A DNA stretch of 64,000 bases from Pogostemon cablin (Eukaryota; Streptophyta; Magnoliopsida; Lamiales; Lamiaceae): positions 39,089,088 to 39,153,087 of the forward strand of contig CM042955.1 of assembly GCA_023678885.1 (NCBI GenBank), in the 5' to 3' direction. Shown here piece after piece: positions 1 to 10,041 of the stretch. How positions within the stretch are numbered: the stretch's first letter is position 1; the number at the start of each line of letters is the position of its first letter. The notes below the pieces were generated by a model. The model was given only the letters and a program-made list of their open reading frames with translations. It was not told where the DNA came from and made no database searches. A program made the position numbers and the translations under genes.

Positions 1-153
1 GTGGCGGATGATCTTAGTTGTCATCATTCATTGTTGATTGAAATGAAGAATTTGGTACCAGGCTTTGATACAGTTCCTGAACTCTATGCTACTTATCCAT
101 TCTTCTCCAAGATTATTCATAAAATTTCAGCGGGTGAACATGTTGATTTTTCT
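1..153 (+). pseudogene. Ty3/gypsy polyprotein scrap (RNase H end to integrase start)
   Basis: Frame 1 is open from the window edge to a TAG at about 151-153. It begins VADDLSCHHSLL, a decayed form of the VADALSRRHSLL junction that ends RNase H in plant gypsy elements. It continues with GFDTVPELYATYPFFSKI, typical of the linker before the integrase zinc finger. The fragment starts outside the window and stops where the LTR of array A begins. The wording fits Tat/Athila/chromovirus-type pol, but it is too short to place. It probably belongs to an older gypsy copy disrupted by array A. Confidence 0.7.
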
Positions 154-462
154 TAGAGAATGGCTTTCTATTGCATAAATATTTACGTGCATTAATTTGG
201 ATACATAATTAAATTTTCTAACGTGTATAAATATATTATTTCTTATTTATTAAGTATTACACGTGTTCTCATAATAATAATAGTGGTAAGAAAATGTACA
301 CGTATGTGTATTAATTTGTAAATGTACCATATCTTAGTTATTAAGTATTGCACGTAAATCAAGAATGGGTAATAATAATAATAATAAATTCTATTTACTA
401 CAAATAGAATATACTATTTTTAGTAAGTTTGGTGGCGGTGGTGATTGTTTACACCGTACCAA

Positions 463-475
463 CTATATATACACC
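463..475 (+). promoter_or_regulatory. LTR1 TATA box
   Basis: CTATATATACACC sits about 30 bases upstream of a GCAAACAGAAACAAC stretch and a GA-rich leader. The same box and spacing recur at 5962, 7022 and 9943, so it is the conserved family A LTR core promoter. The transcription start is inferred. Confidence 0.6.
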
Positions 476-1008
476 CCAGTAGGGGTTAGCTGCAAACAGA
501 AACAACAACAGCGAGCAAAAAAAAGAGAGATAGATGGGGGAAGAAGAGAGAGGAGAGAGAGAGGAGAGAGAGAGAGGGAAAGGAGGAAATAAGGAGGGAG
601 CATACTGTAACGGAAAGGAAAGAATTAGTTATAATTCTTCACGGATCTATAGTTTTATCATTGTCGGAGTCCAGGTAAGTAGAAGTTCAACTACAATGCA
701 TAAAATGTTGTTTGTGAATTATTTGTGATTAAAATGTGATAATTATGTTGTGAATTATTTATGATTAGTTTATTTATGTTATGAATTATTCGGGATTAAT
801 TTGTAATACAAGCTGTAGATTGATGTTATTTGAGGTAAGTAGGTATTCATATGTCACTAAATATTACTTTGTAAATTATTTGTGATAAACTTGTGATACA
901 AGTTGCGGATCTATGTGATTTGATATAATATCATTGTCCCTTATGGATCTTAGTGATCGGAAACTTTGGAATATAGATCTAGGTGATATGAGAAGATATC
1001 GTTTATAA

Positions 1009-1150
1009 GGATCTGTGTGATTCCAGGTGAAGTTGTTATTCAAAAATGGATATGTGTGATTCAGGGTCAAGTTGTTATTCTTAAAATGGATATGTGTGAT
1101 TCGAGGTGAAGTTGTTGTTCCAGAAGTGGATATGTGTGATTTGAAATTTA
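1009..1150 (+). repeat. About 40-bp tandem repeat in LTR1
   Basis: Units begin GGATNTGTGTGATT at 1009, 1048, 1088 and 1128 (39-40 bp period), each followed by an AGTTGTTNTTC block. The same array recurs in LTR2 (twice) and LTR3, and weakly in the solo LTR at 62815-62950. Confidence 0.75.
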
Positions 1151-1330
1151 TTTGTTATTTTATTTTGATTAAATGATGATATTTGTATTGCAAAAGAATT
1201 ATGTAGCATATTTAATTGCCTTGGTTGGATACCATGCATAATAATGAAAAGTGCTTTTCCCAAAATTAATAAGATACTAATGGTGTGTGCAGCCACTATA
1301 TATGCACTCTTTCAGGGACCACCGAAAAGT

Positions 1331-1500
1331 GATCCGAGTCATGTGTTGACTCAACGAGTCACTTGTCGGTTCACTTTTATTCAGGGATCACGGGGCGATC
1401 CTAGTCATGTGTTGACTCAACGAGTCGTTTATCGGCTCATCTTTATTCAGGGATTGTAAAAATCAATCTGACACTAAGTGTGTCATTTTACTTAGGGATT
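1331..1500 (+). repeat. 66-bp tandem repeat in LTR1
   Basis: GATCCGAGTCATGTGTTGAC starts a unit at 1331. The next starts at 1397 (GATCCTAGTCATG), with a degenerate third unit after the CAGGGATTG boundary. It is repeated at the matching place in the other family A LTRs. The function is unknown. Confidence 0.7.
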
Positions 1501-2033
1501 GAAAAAATTGATCCAACAATATGTGTGTCTATTGAGCTCATTTGGAGTGCATATCATAAGTGTGTCATGGGGATCCCGCAACGTGAACAAATTTTAAAAT
1601 AAAAGAGACCAAATAGAAAGACTAGAAAATAGGCTATAGAAAAATAAATGCATTTTCATGCACTGGCAATCATAATTTCTACTTACTGAGATTTTTGTCT
1701 CACTAGTTTATACATTGTAGTTGAGCCTACTAATGATTGAATTATGTGGTGTTTTGTGCAAGCTGTGGAGCTCCTTCAGGGTTTTGAGCGGATGTACATA
1801 GATGACTACCTGTTAGGCTAGGCCGTGGGTTTATTTTGTTATGTAATATAACAAGTATTGTTACAAGTTTGTGTGGATTGATGTGGTGTTAAAAATTAGT
1901 GACGTATGTTAGACTATGAATTCAGTTATGAATATATTATGTGTGGGAAAAAAAGTATACGCAGTTTATAATGGTGATGTTTATATTAATTAGTATTTGA
2001 ATTATAAGTTATATAAGGTGGGTCATGTCAGAG

Positions 2034-2045
2034 TGGTACCAGAGC
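2034..2045 (+). other. Primer-binding site, initiator tRNA-Met type
   Basis: TGGTACCAGAGC lies 3 bases after the LTR1 end. The canonical complement of the plant initiator tRNA-Met 3' end is TGGTATCAGAGC, so there is one mismatch. It primes minus-strand DNA synthesis in LTR elements. Confidence 0.85.
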
Positions 2046-2212
2046 ATGGTTTAGGTCCTGCCGACTGTCTATGTACATGAGCTCATTCCTTAGGAGTGTA
2101 GCTTTGCATGTAAGTGTTATTTTTTTCTTTGTTAATATGTGTTTTATAAATTATATTGGCCATGTGGTGGAGAACTCGTAGATGTATAGTACCATCATGG
2201 TAAGGGCTACAA

Positions 2213-2640
2213 ATGGCAGTAGTGAAGAAGGTTGAACTACTTGCTTATTTGATTATGTTAAGTATGAATGACTATGACGTCATATTGGGAATAGATTGGT
2301 TGTCAAAGTACGGTGCTACAATAGATTGTCAGAAGAAGAGTATCTATTTTCAGCTATTTGGAGAGGAATCATTTACCTTTGTTGGGATTAAGAAAATTTT
2401 AAGATTTCCTGTTATATCAGCAGCAAAAGCACTGCGGTTGTTGGAAAGTGGTTGTGATGGGTATGTGGTGAGTGTGATGAATATTGAAGGACAGTAGTGT
2501 CCAGTCCTTGGTGATGTACCAGTAGTTCGGGAAAACTCGGAGGTGTTTCTAGATGATCTTCTAAGGTTGCCACCAGATCGAGAAATTGAGTTTGTTATTG
2601 AACTATAATCGGGAACTGCTATTTTATTTAAAGCGCCATA
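2213..2640 (+). pseudogene. Protease remnant of array A copy 1
   Basis: The frame from 2213 carries LIMLSMNDYDVILGIDWLSK, the strand and loop downstream of the retropepsin active site in chromoviruses (usually DYDVILGMDWL). The active-site Asp segment, gag and zinc knuckle are absent: sequence passes from a leader at 2046-2212 straight into this point. The frame has a TAG at 2495 and a TAA near 2606, and would otherwise run into RT (PDREIEFVIEL). Copy 2 begins at the same breakpoint (8770). Confidence 0.8.
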
Positions 2641-2644
2641 CAGA

Positions 2645-3871
2645 ATGGCACCAGCTGAACTGAAAGAATTGAAGATAAAGTTGCAAGAGTTGCTAGATAA
2701 AGGTTTCATCAGACCTAGTTTCTCACCTTGGGGAGCACCAGTTCTTTTCGTTCGAAAGAAGGATGGCACGTTGAGAATGTGCATTGATTACCGAAAGCTC
2801 CACAAAGTTACAGTCAAGAATAAGTATCCATTGCATCGCATTGATGATCTGTTCGATCAACTACAGGGTGCAGCTATGTTTTCGAAGATTAATTTGCGAT
2901 CGGGGTATCATCAGTTGAAGATTAAGGAGGAAGATATCCCGAAATCTGCATTTAGCAAAAGGTACGGGCACTATGAGTTCTTAATGATGCCGTTCAGTTT
3001 GACGAATGCTCCGGCAGCATTTATGGATTTGATGAATAGAGTATTTATGGAATTCCTCGATAAGTTTGTTATTATGTTTATCGATGATATTCTGATTTAC
3101 TCTAAGAACAAGGAGGATCATGCTCTGCACTTAAGAAAGGTGTTGGAGATTCTGAAGCAAAAGCAGTTATATGCGAAGTTCAAGAAGTGTGAATTCTGGT
3201 TAGTCCAACTTGTTTTCTTGGGACACGTGGTATCGGGAGAAGGAATTTCAGTGGATCCAAGCAAAGTTAAAGCAATCCATGATTGGACACAACCCTCACA
3301 TCCCACTGAGGTTCGTAGCTTTCTTGGATTGGTGGGATATTGTCGAAAGTTTATTAAAGGAGTCTCCAAGATCGCTTCACCATTAACACAGTTAACTATG
3401 AAGAATGTGACGTTCACATGGACAGAAGCTTGTGAACAAAGTTTTAAGAAATTGAAGAAATGGTTGACATCAGCTCCTATCCTAGCTATTCCGATAGAGA
3501 CAGGAAACTTTAAGGTTAATAACAATGCTTCAAAGAATGGTCTTGGGTGTATACTGATTCAGAATGGGAAAATGATAGCATATGCATCCATATAGTTAAG
3601 GGAGTACGAGAAGAACTACCCTACCCATGATTTGGTGTTAGCTGCAGTGGTGTTTGCACTCAAAATTTGGAGGCATTATCTGTATAGGGAACGTTGTGAA
3701 ATCTATACTGATCATAAGAGTTTGAAATATATCTTCACTCCGAAAGAGTTAAATATGAGGCAGAGAAGATGGCTGGAACTGGTGAAGGACTACAACTGTG
3801 TTATTAATTATCACCCGGGTAAAGCCAATGTGGTTCCTGATGCATTGAACCAAAGACAATACAGAGTGTAG
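2645..3871 (+). pseudogene. Reverse transcriptase and RNase H of array A copy 1
   Basis: One frame runs from 2645 to a TAG at 3593-3595, then continues in the same frame to 3871. RT fingers and palm are clear: SPWGAPVLFVRKKDGTLRMC near residues 27-46, the FIDDIL catalytic box near residue 145, and LGHVVSGEGI in the thumb. The first catalytic Asp is lost: KINLRSGYHQ replaces KIDLRSGYHQ (AAT at 2891-2893). RNase H follows (NNNASKNGLGC, normally with CDAS, then YTDHKSLKYIF and YHPGKANVVPDAL). The internal TAG replaces the Gln of the usual SRQLREYEKNYPTHDLE. A frameshift near 3865 moves the reading frame into integrase. It cannot be active. Confidence 0.92.
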
Positions 3872-5098
3872 CTGCTATAACCATAAATCAGAAACTAGAG
3901 TTGCTTGATTTGCGAAGGATGGATTTGGAGATCATTCAGAAAGGATCGTTGGAAGCAAAGATGGTAGCTTAGACACTTCGACCAACTTTGATGGATAAGA
4001 TTTGACAGGGGCAAGAGGTGGATAAGTTATTTCATAAGATAAGGAATGATATCAGCTCTGGAAAGTCTTCTGACTTTCAATTAAGAGATGATGACGTGAT
4101 TCATTATAGAGGACGATTATGTCTACCTGAAGTGGACGACATTCAGAAGGAATTGATGGCAGAAGCTCATTCAACACCGTACTCTGTACATCCGGGAGCT
4201 ACAAAGATGTTTAGAGATTTGAAGTCACATTATTGGTGGCCGGGGATGAAGAGAGATGTCGCTCAATATGTGGAGCAATGTTTGACTTGTCAACAAGTCA
4301 AAGCTAAGCATCGAAGACCAGCAGGAACTTTGTACCCTCTATTTATTCCAGAGTGGAAGAGGGAGAATAATACTATGGATTTTGTCACTGGCTTACCAAA
4401 GTCAGTTAAAGATCATGATTCCATTTGGGTTATTGTGGATCGATTGACTAAGTCCGCTCATTTTCTTCCTATTTGCTCTACGTATTCCATGGATCGCTAT
4501 GCGCAGCTATATATCCAAGGGATATCATTGTGTCAAATAGAGACACAAGATTTTTGTCTGCTTTTTGGAAGAGTTTGCATAAGGCGTTGGGGACACAGTT
4601 ATCTTTCAACACAGCATTACATCCACAAATTGATGGTCAACCGGAGAGTACTATACATATTTTGGAGGATATGTGTAGAGCATGTGTGTTGGATTTTCAA
4701 GGTCAGTGGAGTAAATTTTTTCTCTGATAGAATTCTCGTACAACAACAGTTACCAGTCTACTATCAGGATGGCTCCATATGAAGCATTGTACGGGAGGAA
4801 GTGTAGATCTCCAGTACATTGGGATGAAGTTGGAGAGAGAAAACTTTTGGGTCCAGACTTGATTCATGAAATGTCAGAAGTTGTTACCCATATTCGAGAG
4901 AAGATGAAAGTTGCTCAAGATCGGCAGAAAAGTTATGCAGATAAATGGAGAAGAGTGTTGGAATTTAAGTGGGTGATAAGGTATTCTTGAAGGTATCCCC
5001 AATGAAAGAAATAATGCGGTTTGGGAAGAAAAGGTAGCTCAGTGCAAGATATTTTGGTCCATTTACAATCATTAAGAAGTTGGAAGTGTTGCCTATAA
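3871..5098 (+). pseudogene. Integrase of array A copy 1
   Basis: The HHCC zinc finger is visible (HSTPYSVHP then CLTCQQVK, about 4170-4300) and the first catalytic Asp in TMDFVTGLPK (about 4375). A frameshift near 4510 shifts to another frame carrying IIVSNRDTRF; the second catalytic Asp (SDRD in relatives) is Asn here (AAT 4536-4538). The third acidic residue lies in the DGQPESTIH block. MAPYEALYGRKCRSPVHWDE at 4769 continues the core, followed by degenerate C-terminal sequence with more frame changes at 4980-5098. There are stops at 3970 and 4002. It is dead. Confidence 0.9.
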
Positions 5099-5099
5099 A

Positions 5100-5386
5100 T
5101 TGGAGTTACCAGCATCGATGTCTAGAGTACATGATTTATTTTATGTGTCTGTGTTGAGGAAGTATGTTCCGAATCCATTTCATGTTATCAGACAGAAACC
5201 AGTTGTGTTGAAAGAAGATTTGAGTTATGAGGAGATACCTATTGAGATTTTACGGAGGAAAGTGAAGAAGATCAGAAATAAAGAGATACCATTAGAGAAG
5301 GTGTTATGAAAATACAAGTTGGTAGAAGAGGGTACTTGGGAAAGAGAGGATGAGATGATAGCTAAGTATCCAGAACTCTTCAGATA
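5100..5386 (+). pseudogene. Integrase tail with chromodomain-like end, array A copy 1
   Basis: The frame reads SRVHDLFYVSVLRKYVPNP, the usual join to the C-terminal tail, then DLSYEEIPIEILRRK. This is the start of the group II chromodomain found in Tekay/Del elements, which is thought to steer integration to chromatin marks. At 5307-5309 a TGA replaces the Trp of the VLWRNH-type motif; readable sequence continues (LVEEGTWEREDEM, KYPELFR) to a TAA near 5385. The same TGA occurs in copy 2 at 9301-9303. Confidence 0.85.
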
Positions 5387-5616
5387 AATAAATTTTTAGG
5401 ACGAAATTTTTATAACGTAGGTAGGATGTGATACCCGAGCTTCTCACTACTTATGTTCTAATATAATTTAATTTCTGCTATGTGCATTTTATAATTATGT
5501 AATAATTATGTGAAAATTATGTTATAATAATGTAGAAATTATGTGATAATTATTTCTACATTTTATTTATCTTTAAATTTTATTTGAGGCATCCATGATA
5601 AAATGGTGATAATATG

Positions 5617-5620
<4 letters not shown>

Positions 5621-5685
<65 letters not shown>
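5621..5685. repeat. (TA)n microsatellite
   Basis: About 65 bases of uninterrupted TA within the 5' part of LTR2. LTR3 has only about 15 bases at the same place (9613-9627), so it expanded after duplication. Confidence 0.95.
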
Positions 5686-5688
<3 letters not shown>

Positions 5689-5961
5689 AATTAATTTGGA
5701 TATATAATTAAATTGTCTTACGTGTTTAAATATATTATTTCTTAATTATTAAGTATTACACGTGTTCTCGTAATAATAATAGTGGTAAGAAAATATAAAC
5801 GTATGTGTATTAATTTGTAAATGTACCATATCTTAGTTATTAAGTATTTTACGTAAATCAAGAATGGATAATAATAATAATAATAAATTATATTTACTAT
5901 AAATAAAATATACTATTTTTAGTAAGTTTGGTGGCGGTGGTGATTGTTTCCACCGTACCAA

Positions 5962-5974
5962 CTATATATACACC
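5962..5974 (+). promoter_or_regulatory. First TATA box of composite LTR2
   Basis: CTATATATACACC, same context as 463-475. Confidence 0.55.
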
Positions 5975-7021
5975 CCAATAGGGGTTAGCTGCAAACAGAA
6001 ACAATAGCAGCGAGAAAAAAAGAGAGAGATGGGAAAGAAGAGAGAGGAGAGAGACAGAGGAGAGAGAGACAGAAGAGAGAGAGAGGGGGGAAAGGAGGAG
6101 AAAAGGAGGGAGCGTGCCGGAATGGGAACGAAGGAATTAGTTACAGTTTTTCACGGGTCTATAGTGTTATCATTGTCGGAGTCCAGGTAAATAGAAGTCC
6201 GACTACAATGCATAAACAAGTTGTTTGTTAATTATTTGTGATTAAAATGTGATAATTATGTTGTGAATTATTTGTGATTAGTTTAATTACGTTATGAATT
6301 ATTTGGGATTAATTTATGATACAAGCTATGGATTTAAGTTATTTGAGGTAAGTAGGTATTCATATGTCACTAAATATTATTTTGTAAATTATTTGTGATA
6401 AACTTGTGATACAAGTTGCGAATCTATATGATTTGAAATAATATCATTGTCTCTTATGGATATGAGTGATCGAAAACTTTGGAATACAGATCTGGGTGAT
6501 ATGAGAAGATATCGTTTATAAAGATCTATGTGATTCAAGGTGAAGTGTTATTCGAAAAATGGATATGTGTGATTCGAGGTGAAGTTGTTGTTCCAAAAGT
6601 GCATCTGTGTGATTTGAAATTTATTTGTTGTTTTATTTTGATTAAATGATGATATTGGTATTGTAAATGAGTTGTGAAGCATATTTAATTGCCTTGGTTG
6701 CATACTATGCATAATCATGAAAAGTGTTTTTACCAAAATTAATAAGATACTAATGGTGTGTGCGGCCACTGTATATACACTCTTTCAAGGACCGTCAAAA
6801 AATCGGTCCGAGTCATGTATTGACTCCTCCCATTCAGGAATCACTGAGCGATCCGAGTCTTATTTATGTGTATTAATTTTTAAATGTACCATATCTTAGT
6901 TATTAAGTATTTCACGTAAATCAAGAATGTATAATAATAATAATAAATTCGATTTACTATAAATAGAATATACTATTTTTAGTAAGTTTGGTGGCGGTGG
7001 TAATTGTTTCCACCGTACCAA

Positions 7022-7034
7022 CTATATATACACC
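7022..7034 (+). promoter_or_regulatory. Second TATA box of composite LTR2
   Basis: CTATATATACACC in the duplicated part of the LTR. It is followed by a GA-rich leader at 7075-7150. Confidence 0.55.
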
Positions 7035-8590
7035 CCAATAGGGGTTAGCTGCAAACAGAAACACAGCAGCCAGAAAAAAAAGAGAGAGAGAGAGGGGGAA
7101 GAAGAGAGAGGAGAGAGAGAGAGGAGAGAGAGAGAGAGGGAAGGAGGAGGGAAGGAGGGAGCGTGCCAGAACGGATATGAAGGAATTAGTTACAGTTCTT
7201 CACAGGTCTATAGTATTATCATTATAGGAGTCCAGGTAAGTAGAAGTCCAACTACAATGCATAAACATGTTGTTTGTGAATTATTTGTGATTAAAATGTG
7301 ATAATTATGTTGTGAATTATTTGTGATTAGTTTAATTACGTTATGAATTATTTGGGATTAACTTGTGATACAAGCTGTGGATTTATGTTATTTGAGATAA
7401 GTAGGTATTCATATGTCACTAGATATTATTTTGTAAATTATTTATGATCAACTTGTGATACAAGTTGCGGATCTATGTGATTTGATATATTATCATTGTC
7501 CCTTATAGATCTGAGTGATCGGAAACTTTGGAATATAGATCTAGGTGATATGAGAAGATATCGTTTATAAGGATTTGTGTGATTCGTGGTGAAGTTGTTA
7601 TTCGAAAATGGATATGTGTGATTTAAGGTCAAGTTGTTATTCTAAAAATGGATATGTGTGATTCGAGGTGAAGTTATTGTTCCGAAGTGGATCTGTGTCA
7701 TTTGAAATTTATTTGTTGTTTTATTTTGATTAAATGATGATATTGGTATTGTAAATGAATTGTGAAGCATATTCAATTGGCTTGGTTGCATACCATGCAT
7801 AATCATGAAAAGTGCTTTTCCCAAAATTAATAAGATACTAATTGTGTGTGCAGCCACTATACATGCACTCTTTCAGGGACCGTTGAAAAGTGATCTGAGT
7901 CATGTGTTGACTCAACGAGTCGCTTGTCGGCTCATTTTATTCAGATATCGCGGGGCGATCCGAGTCATGTGTTAACCCAACAAGTTATTTATCTGCTCAT
8001 CTTTATTCAGGGATTGGAAAAATTAATCCAACAAGAAGTGTGTCATTTTATTCAGGGATCGAAAAAATCGATCCGACACTGTGTGTGTCTATTGAGCTCA
8101 TTTGGGGTGCATATCATAAGTGTGTCGTGAGATCCCGCAACATGAACAAATTTCAAAATAAAAGAGATCAAATAGAAAGACTAGGAAATACGCGATAGAA
8201 AAATAAATGCATTTTCATGCAATGGCATTCATGATTTCTACTTACTTAAATTTTTATCTCACTAGTTTATGCATTATAGGTGAGCCTGCTGATGATTGAA
8301 TTATGTGGTGTTTTGTGCAAGCTGTGGAGCTACTTTAGGGTTTTGAGCGGATGTACATAGATGACAACTTGTTGGGCTAGGCCAAGGGTTAACTTTGTTA
8401 AGTAATATAATAAGTATTGGTGCAAGTTTGTGTGGATTGATGTGGTGTTAAAAATTAGTAACGTATGTTAGACTATGATTTCAGTTATGAATAAATTATG
8501 TGAGGGAAAAAATTTATGCAGTTTATAATGATGATGTTTATGTTAATTAACATTTGAGTTATAAGTTATATAAGGTGGGTTGCGTTAGAG

Positions 8591-8602
8591 TTGTATCAGA
8601 GC
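8591..8602 (+). other. Primer-binding site, array A copy 2
   Basis: TTGTATCAGAGC differs by one base from the initiator tRNA-Met complement. It lies 3 bases after the LTR2 end. Confidence 0.8.
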
Positions 8603-8769
8603 ACGGTTTAGGTCCTGCAAACTGTCTATGTACATGAGCTCATTCCTTGGGAGCGCAGTCTTGCATGTAAGTGTTATTTTTTTATGTGTTGATATGTGTT
8701 TTATAAATTATATTGGCCATATGGTGGAAAACTCGTAGATATATAGTACCATAATGGTAAGGGCTACAG

Positions 8770-9415
8770 ATGGTAGTAGTGAAGAAGGTTGAACTGTTTG
8801 CTTATTTGATTATGTTAAGTATGAATGACTATGATGTCATATTGGGAATAGATTGGTTGTCAAAGTACGGTAATACAATAGATTGTCAGAAGAAGAGTAT
8901 CAATTTTCAGCTATTGGGAGAGGAATCATTTACCTTTATTTGGATTAAATTTTTTTTCAGATTTCCTGTTGTATCAGCAGCAAAAGCACAGCAGTTGTTG
9001 GAAAGTGGTTGTGAGGGGTATCTGGTGAGTGTGATGAATATTGAAGGACAGTAGTGTCCAGTCCTTGGTGATGTACCAGTAGTTCGGGAATACTCGGAGG
9101 TGTTTCCAGATGATCTTCTAGTGTACATGATTTATTTCATGTGTCTGTGTTGAGGAAGTATGTTAGAATCCATTTCATGTTATCAGACAGAAACCAGTTG
9201 AGTTGAATGAAGATTTGAGTTATGAGGAGATATCTGTTCAGATTTTACGGAGGGAAGTGAAGATATTATAAATAAAGAGATGCCATTAGAGAAGGTGTTA
9301 TGAAAATACAAGTTGGTAGAAGAGGCTACTTGGGAAAGAGAGGATGAGATGATGGCTAAGTAACCAGAACTCTTCAGGTAAGTAAATTTCGAGGATGAAA
9401 TTTTTATAAGGTTGC
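8770..9415 (+). pseudogene. Deleted protease/integrase-tail fusion, array A copy 2
   Basis: 8770-9119 repeats the protease remnant of copy 1 (SMNDYDVILGIDWLSKYG) with the same gag-less 5' breakpoint. At about 9119 the sequence jumps to the integrase tail: it leaves copy 1 coordinate about 2560 and re-enters at about 5120, dropping about 2.56 kb of RT, RNase H and integrase. Both parent sites carry TCTA at the break. The tail keeps the shared TGA at 9301-9303. It is followed by LTR3 at 9421. Confidence 0.85.
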
Positions 9416-9942
9416 GAGGATGTGATACCCGAGCTTCTCACTACTCATGTGTCAATATAATTTAATTTGTTCTATGTGCATTTTATAATTATGTGATAAT
9501 TATGTGGAAATTATGTTATAATAATGAGAAAATTATGTGATAATTGTTTCTACATTTTATTTATCTTTAAATTTTATTTGAGACGTCCGTGATAAAATGG
9601 TGATAATATGTGAATATATATATATATGCATAAATATTTACGTGCATTAATTTGGATATATAATTAAATTGTCTTATGTTTATAAATATATTATTTCTTC
9701 ATTATTAAGTATTACACGTGTTCTCGTAATAATAATAGTGGTAAAAAATATAAACGTATGTGTATTAATTTGTAAATGTACCATATCTTAGTTATTAAGT
9801 ATTTCACGTAAATCAAGAATGGATAATAATAATAATAATTATTATAATAATAATAATAATAATAATAAATTCTATTTACTATAAATAGAATATACTATTT
9901 TTAGTAAGTTTGGTGGCGGTGGTGATTGTTTCCACCGTACCA

Positions 9943-9955
9943 ACTATATATACAC
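9943..9955 (+). promoter_or_regulatory. LTR3 TATA box
   Basis: CTATATATACACC, same context as the other family A LTRs. Confidence 0.55.
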
Positions 9956-10008
9956 CCCAATAGGGGTTAGCTGCAAAAAGAAACAACAGCAGGGACAAAA
10001 AAAAGAGA

Positions 10009-10010
<2 letters not shown>

Positions 10011-10040
<30 letters not shown>
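10011..10040. repeat. Poly-G run of 30 bases
   Basis: Thirty consecutive G inside the GA-rich leader of LTR3. The other LTR copies have GAGAGAG at this place. It is either a slippage expansion or an assembly artefact. Confidence 0.9.

Positions 10041-10041
<1 letters not shown>

Larger units (their letters stand above)
170..2030 (+). repeat. LTR1 of array A (5' truncated)
   Basis: Matches LTR3 (9421-11569) from LTR3 position about 9628 onward, so about 207 bases are missing at the 5' end. It ends GTCATGTCA at 2030, directly before the primer-binding site. It contains a TATA box, a GA-rich leader (520-600) and two blocks of short tandem repeats. The short open frames in the GA tract (near 365-730) are low-complexity artefacts. 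Confidence 0.85.
5427..8587 (+). repeat. LTR2 of array A: composite of two overlapping LTR parts
   Basis: It starts TGTGATACC at 5427 and ends just before a primer site at 8591. At 3161 bp it is about 1 kb longer than LTR3. Sequence runs normally to about 6856, then restarts at an upstream LTR position (GTGTATTAATTTTTAAATG at 6865, matching 5811 and 9760), so roughly 1.05 kb is present twice. The TATA box is duplicated (5962 and 7022). This is best explained by illegitimate recombination between two LTRs of the array. Confidence 0.8.

Noticed and set aside
365..728. Two overlapping open frames in GA-rich DNA
   Set aside because: Low-complexity Arg/Glu protein from the LTR leader; it recurs in each LTR with different frames.
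5621..5685. TA run as a functional element
   Set aside because: Plain microsatellite, much shorter in the sister LTR.
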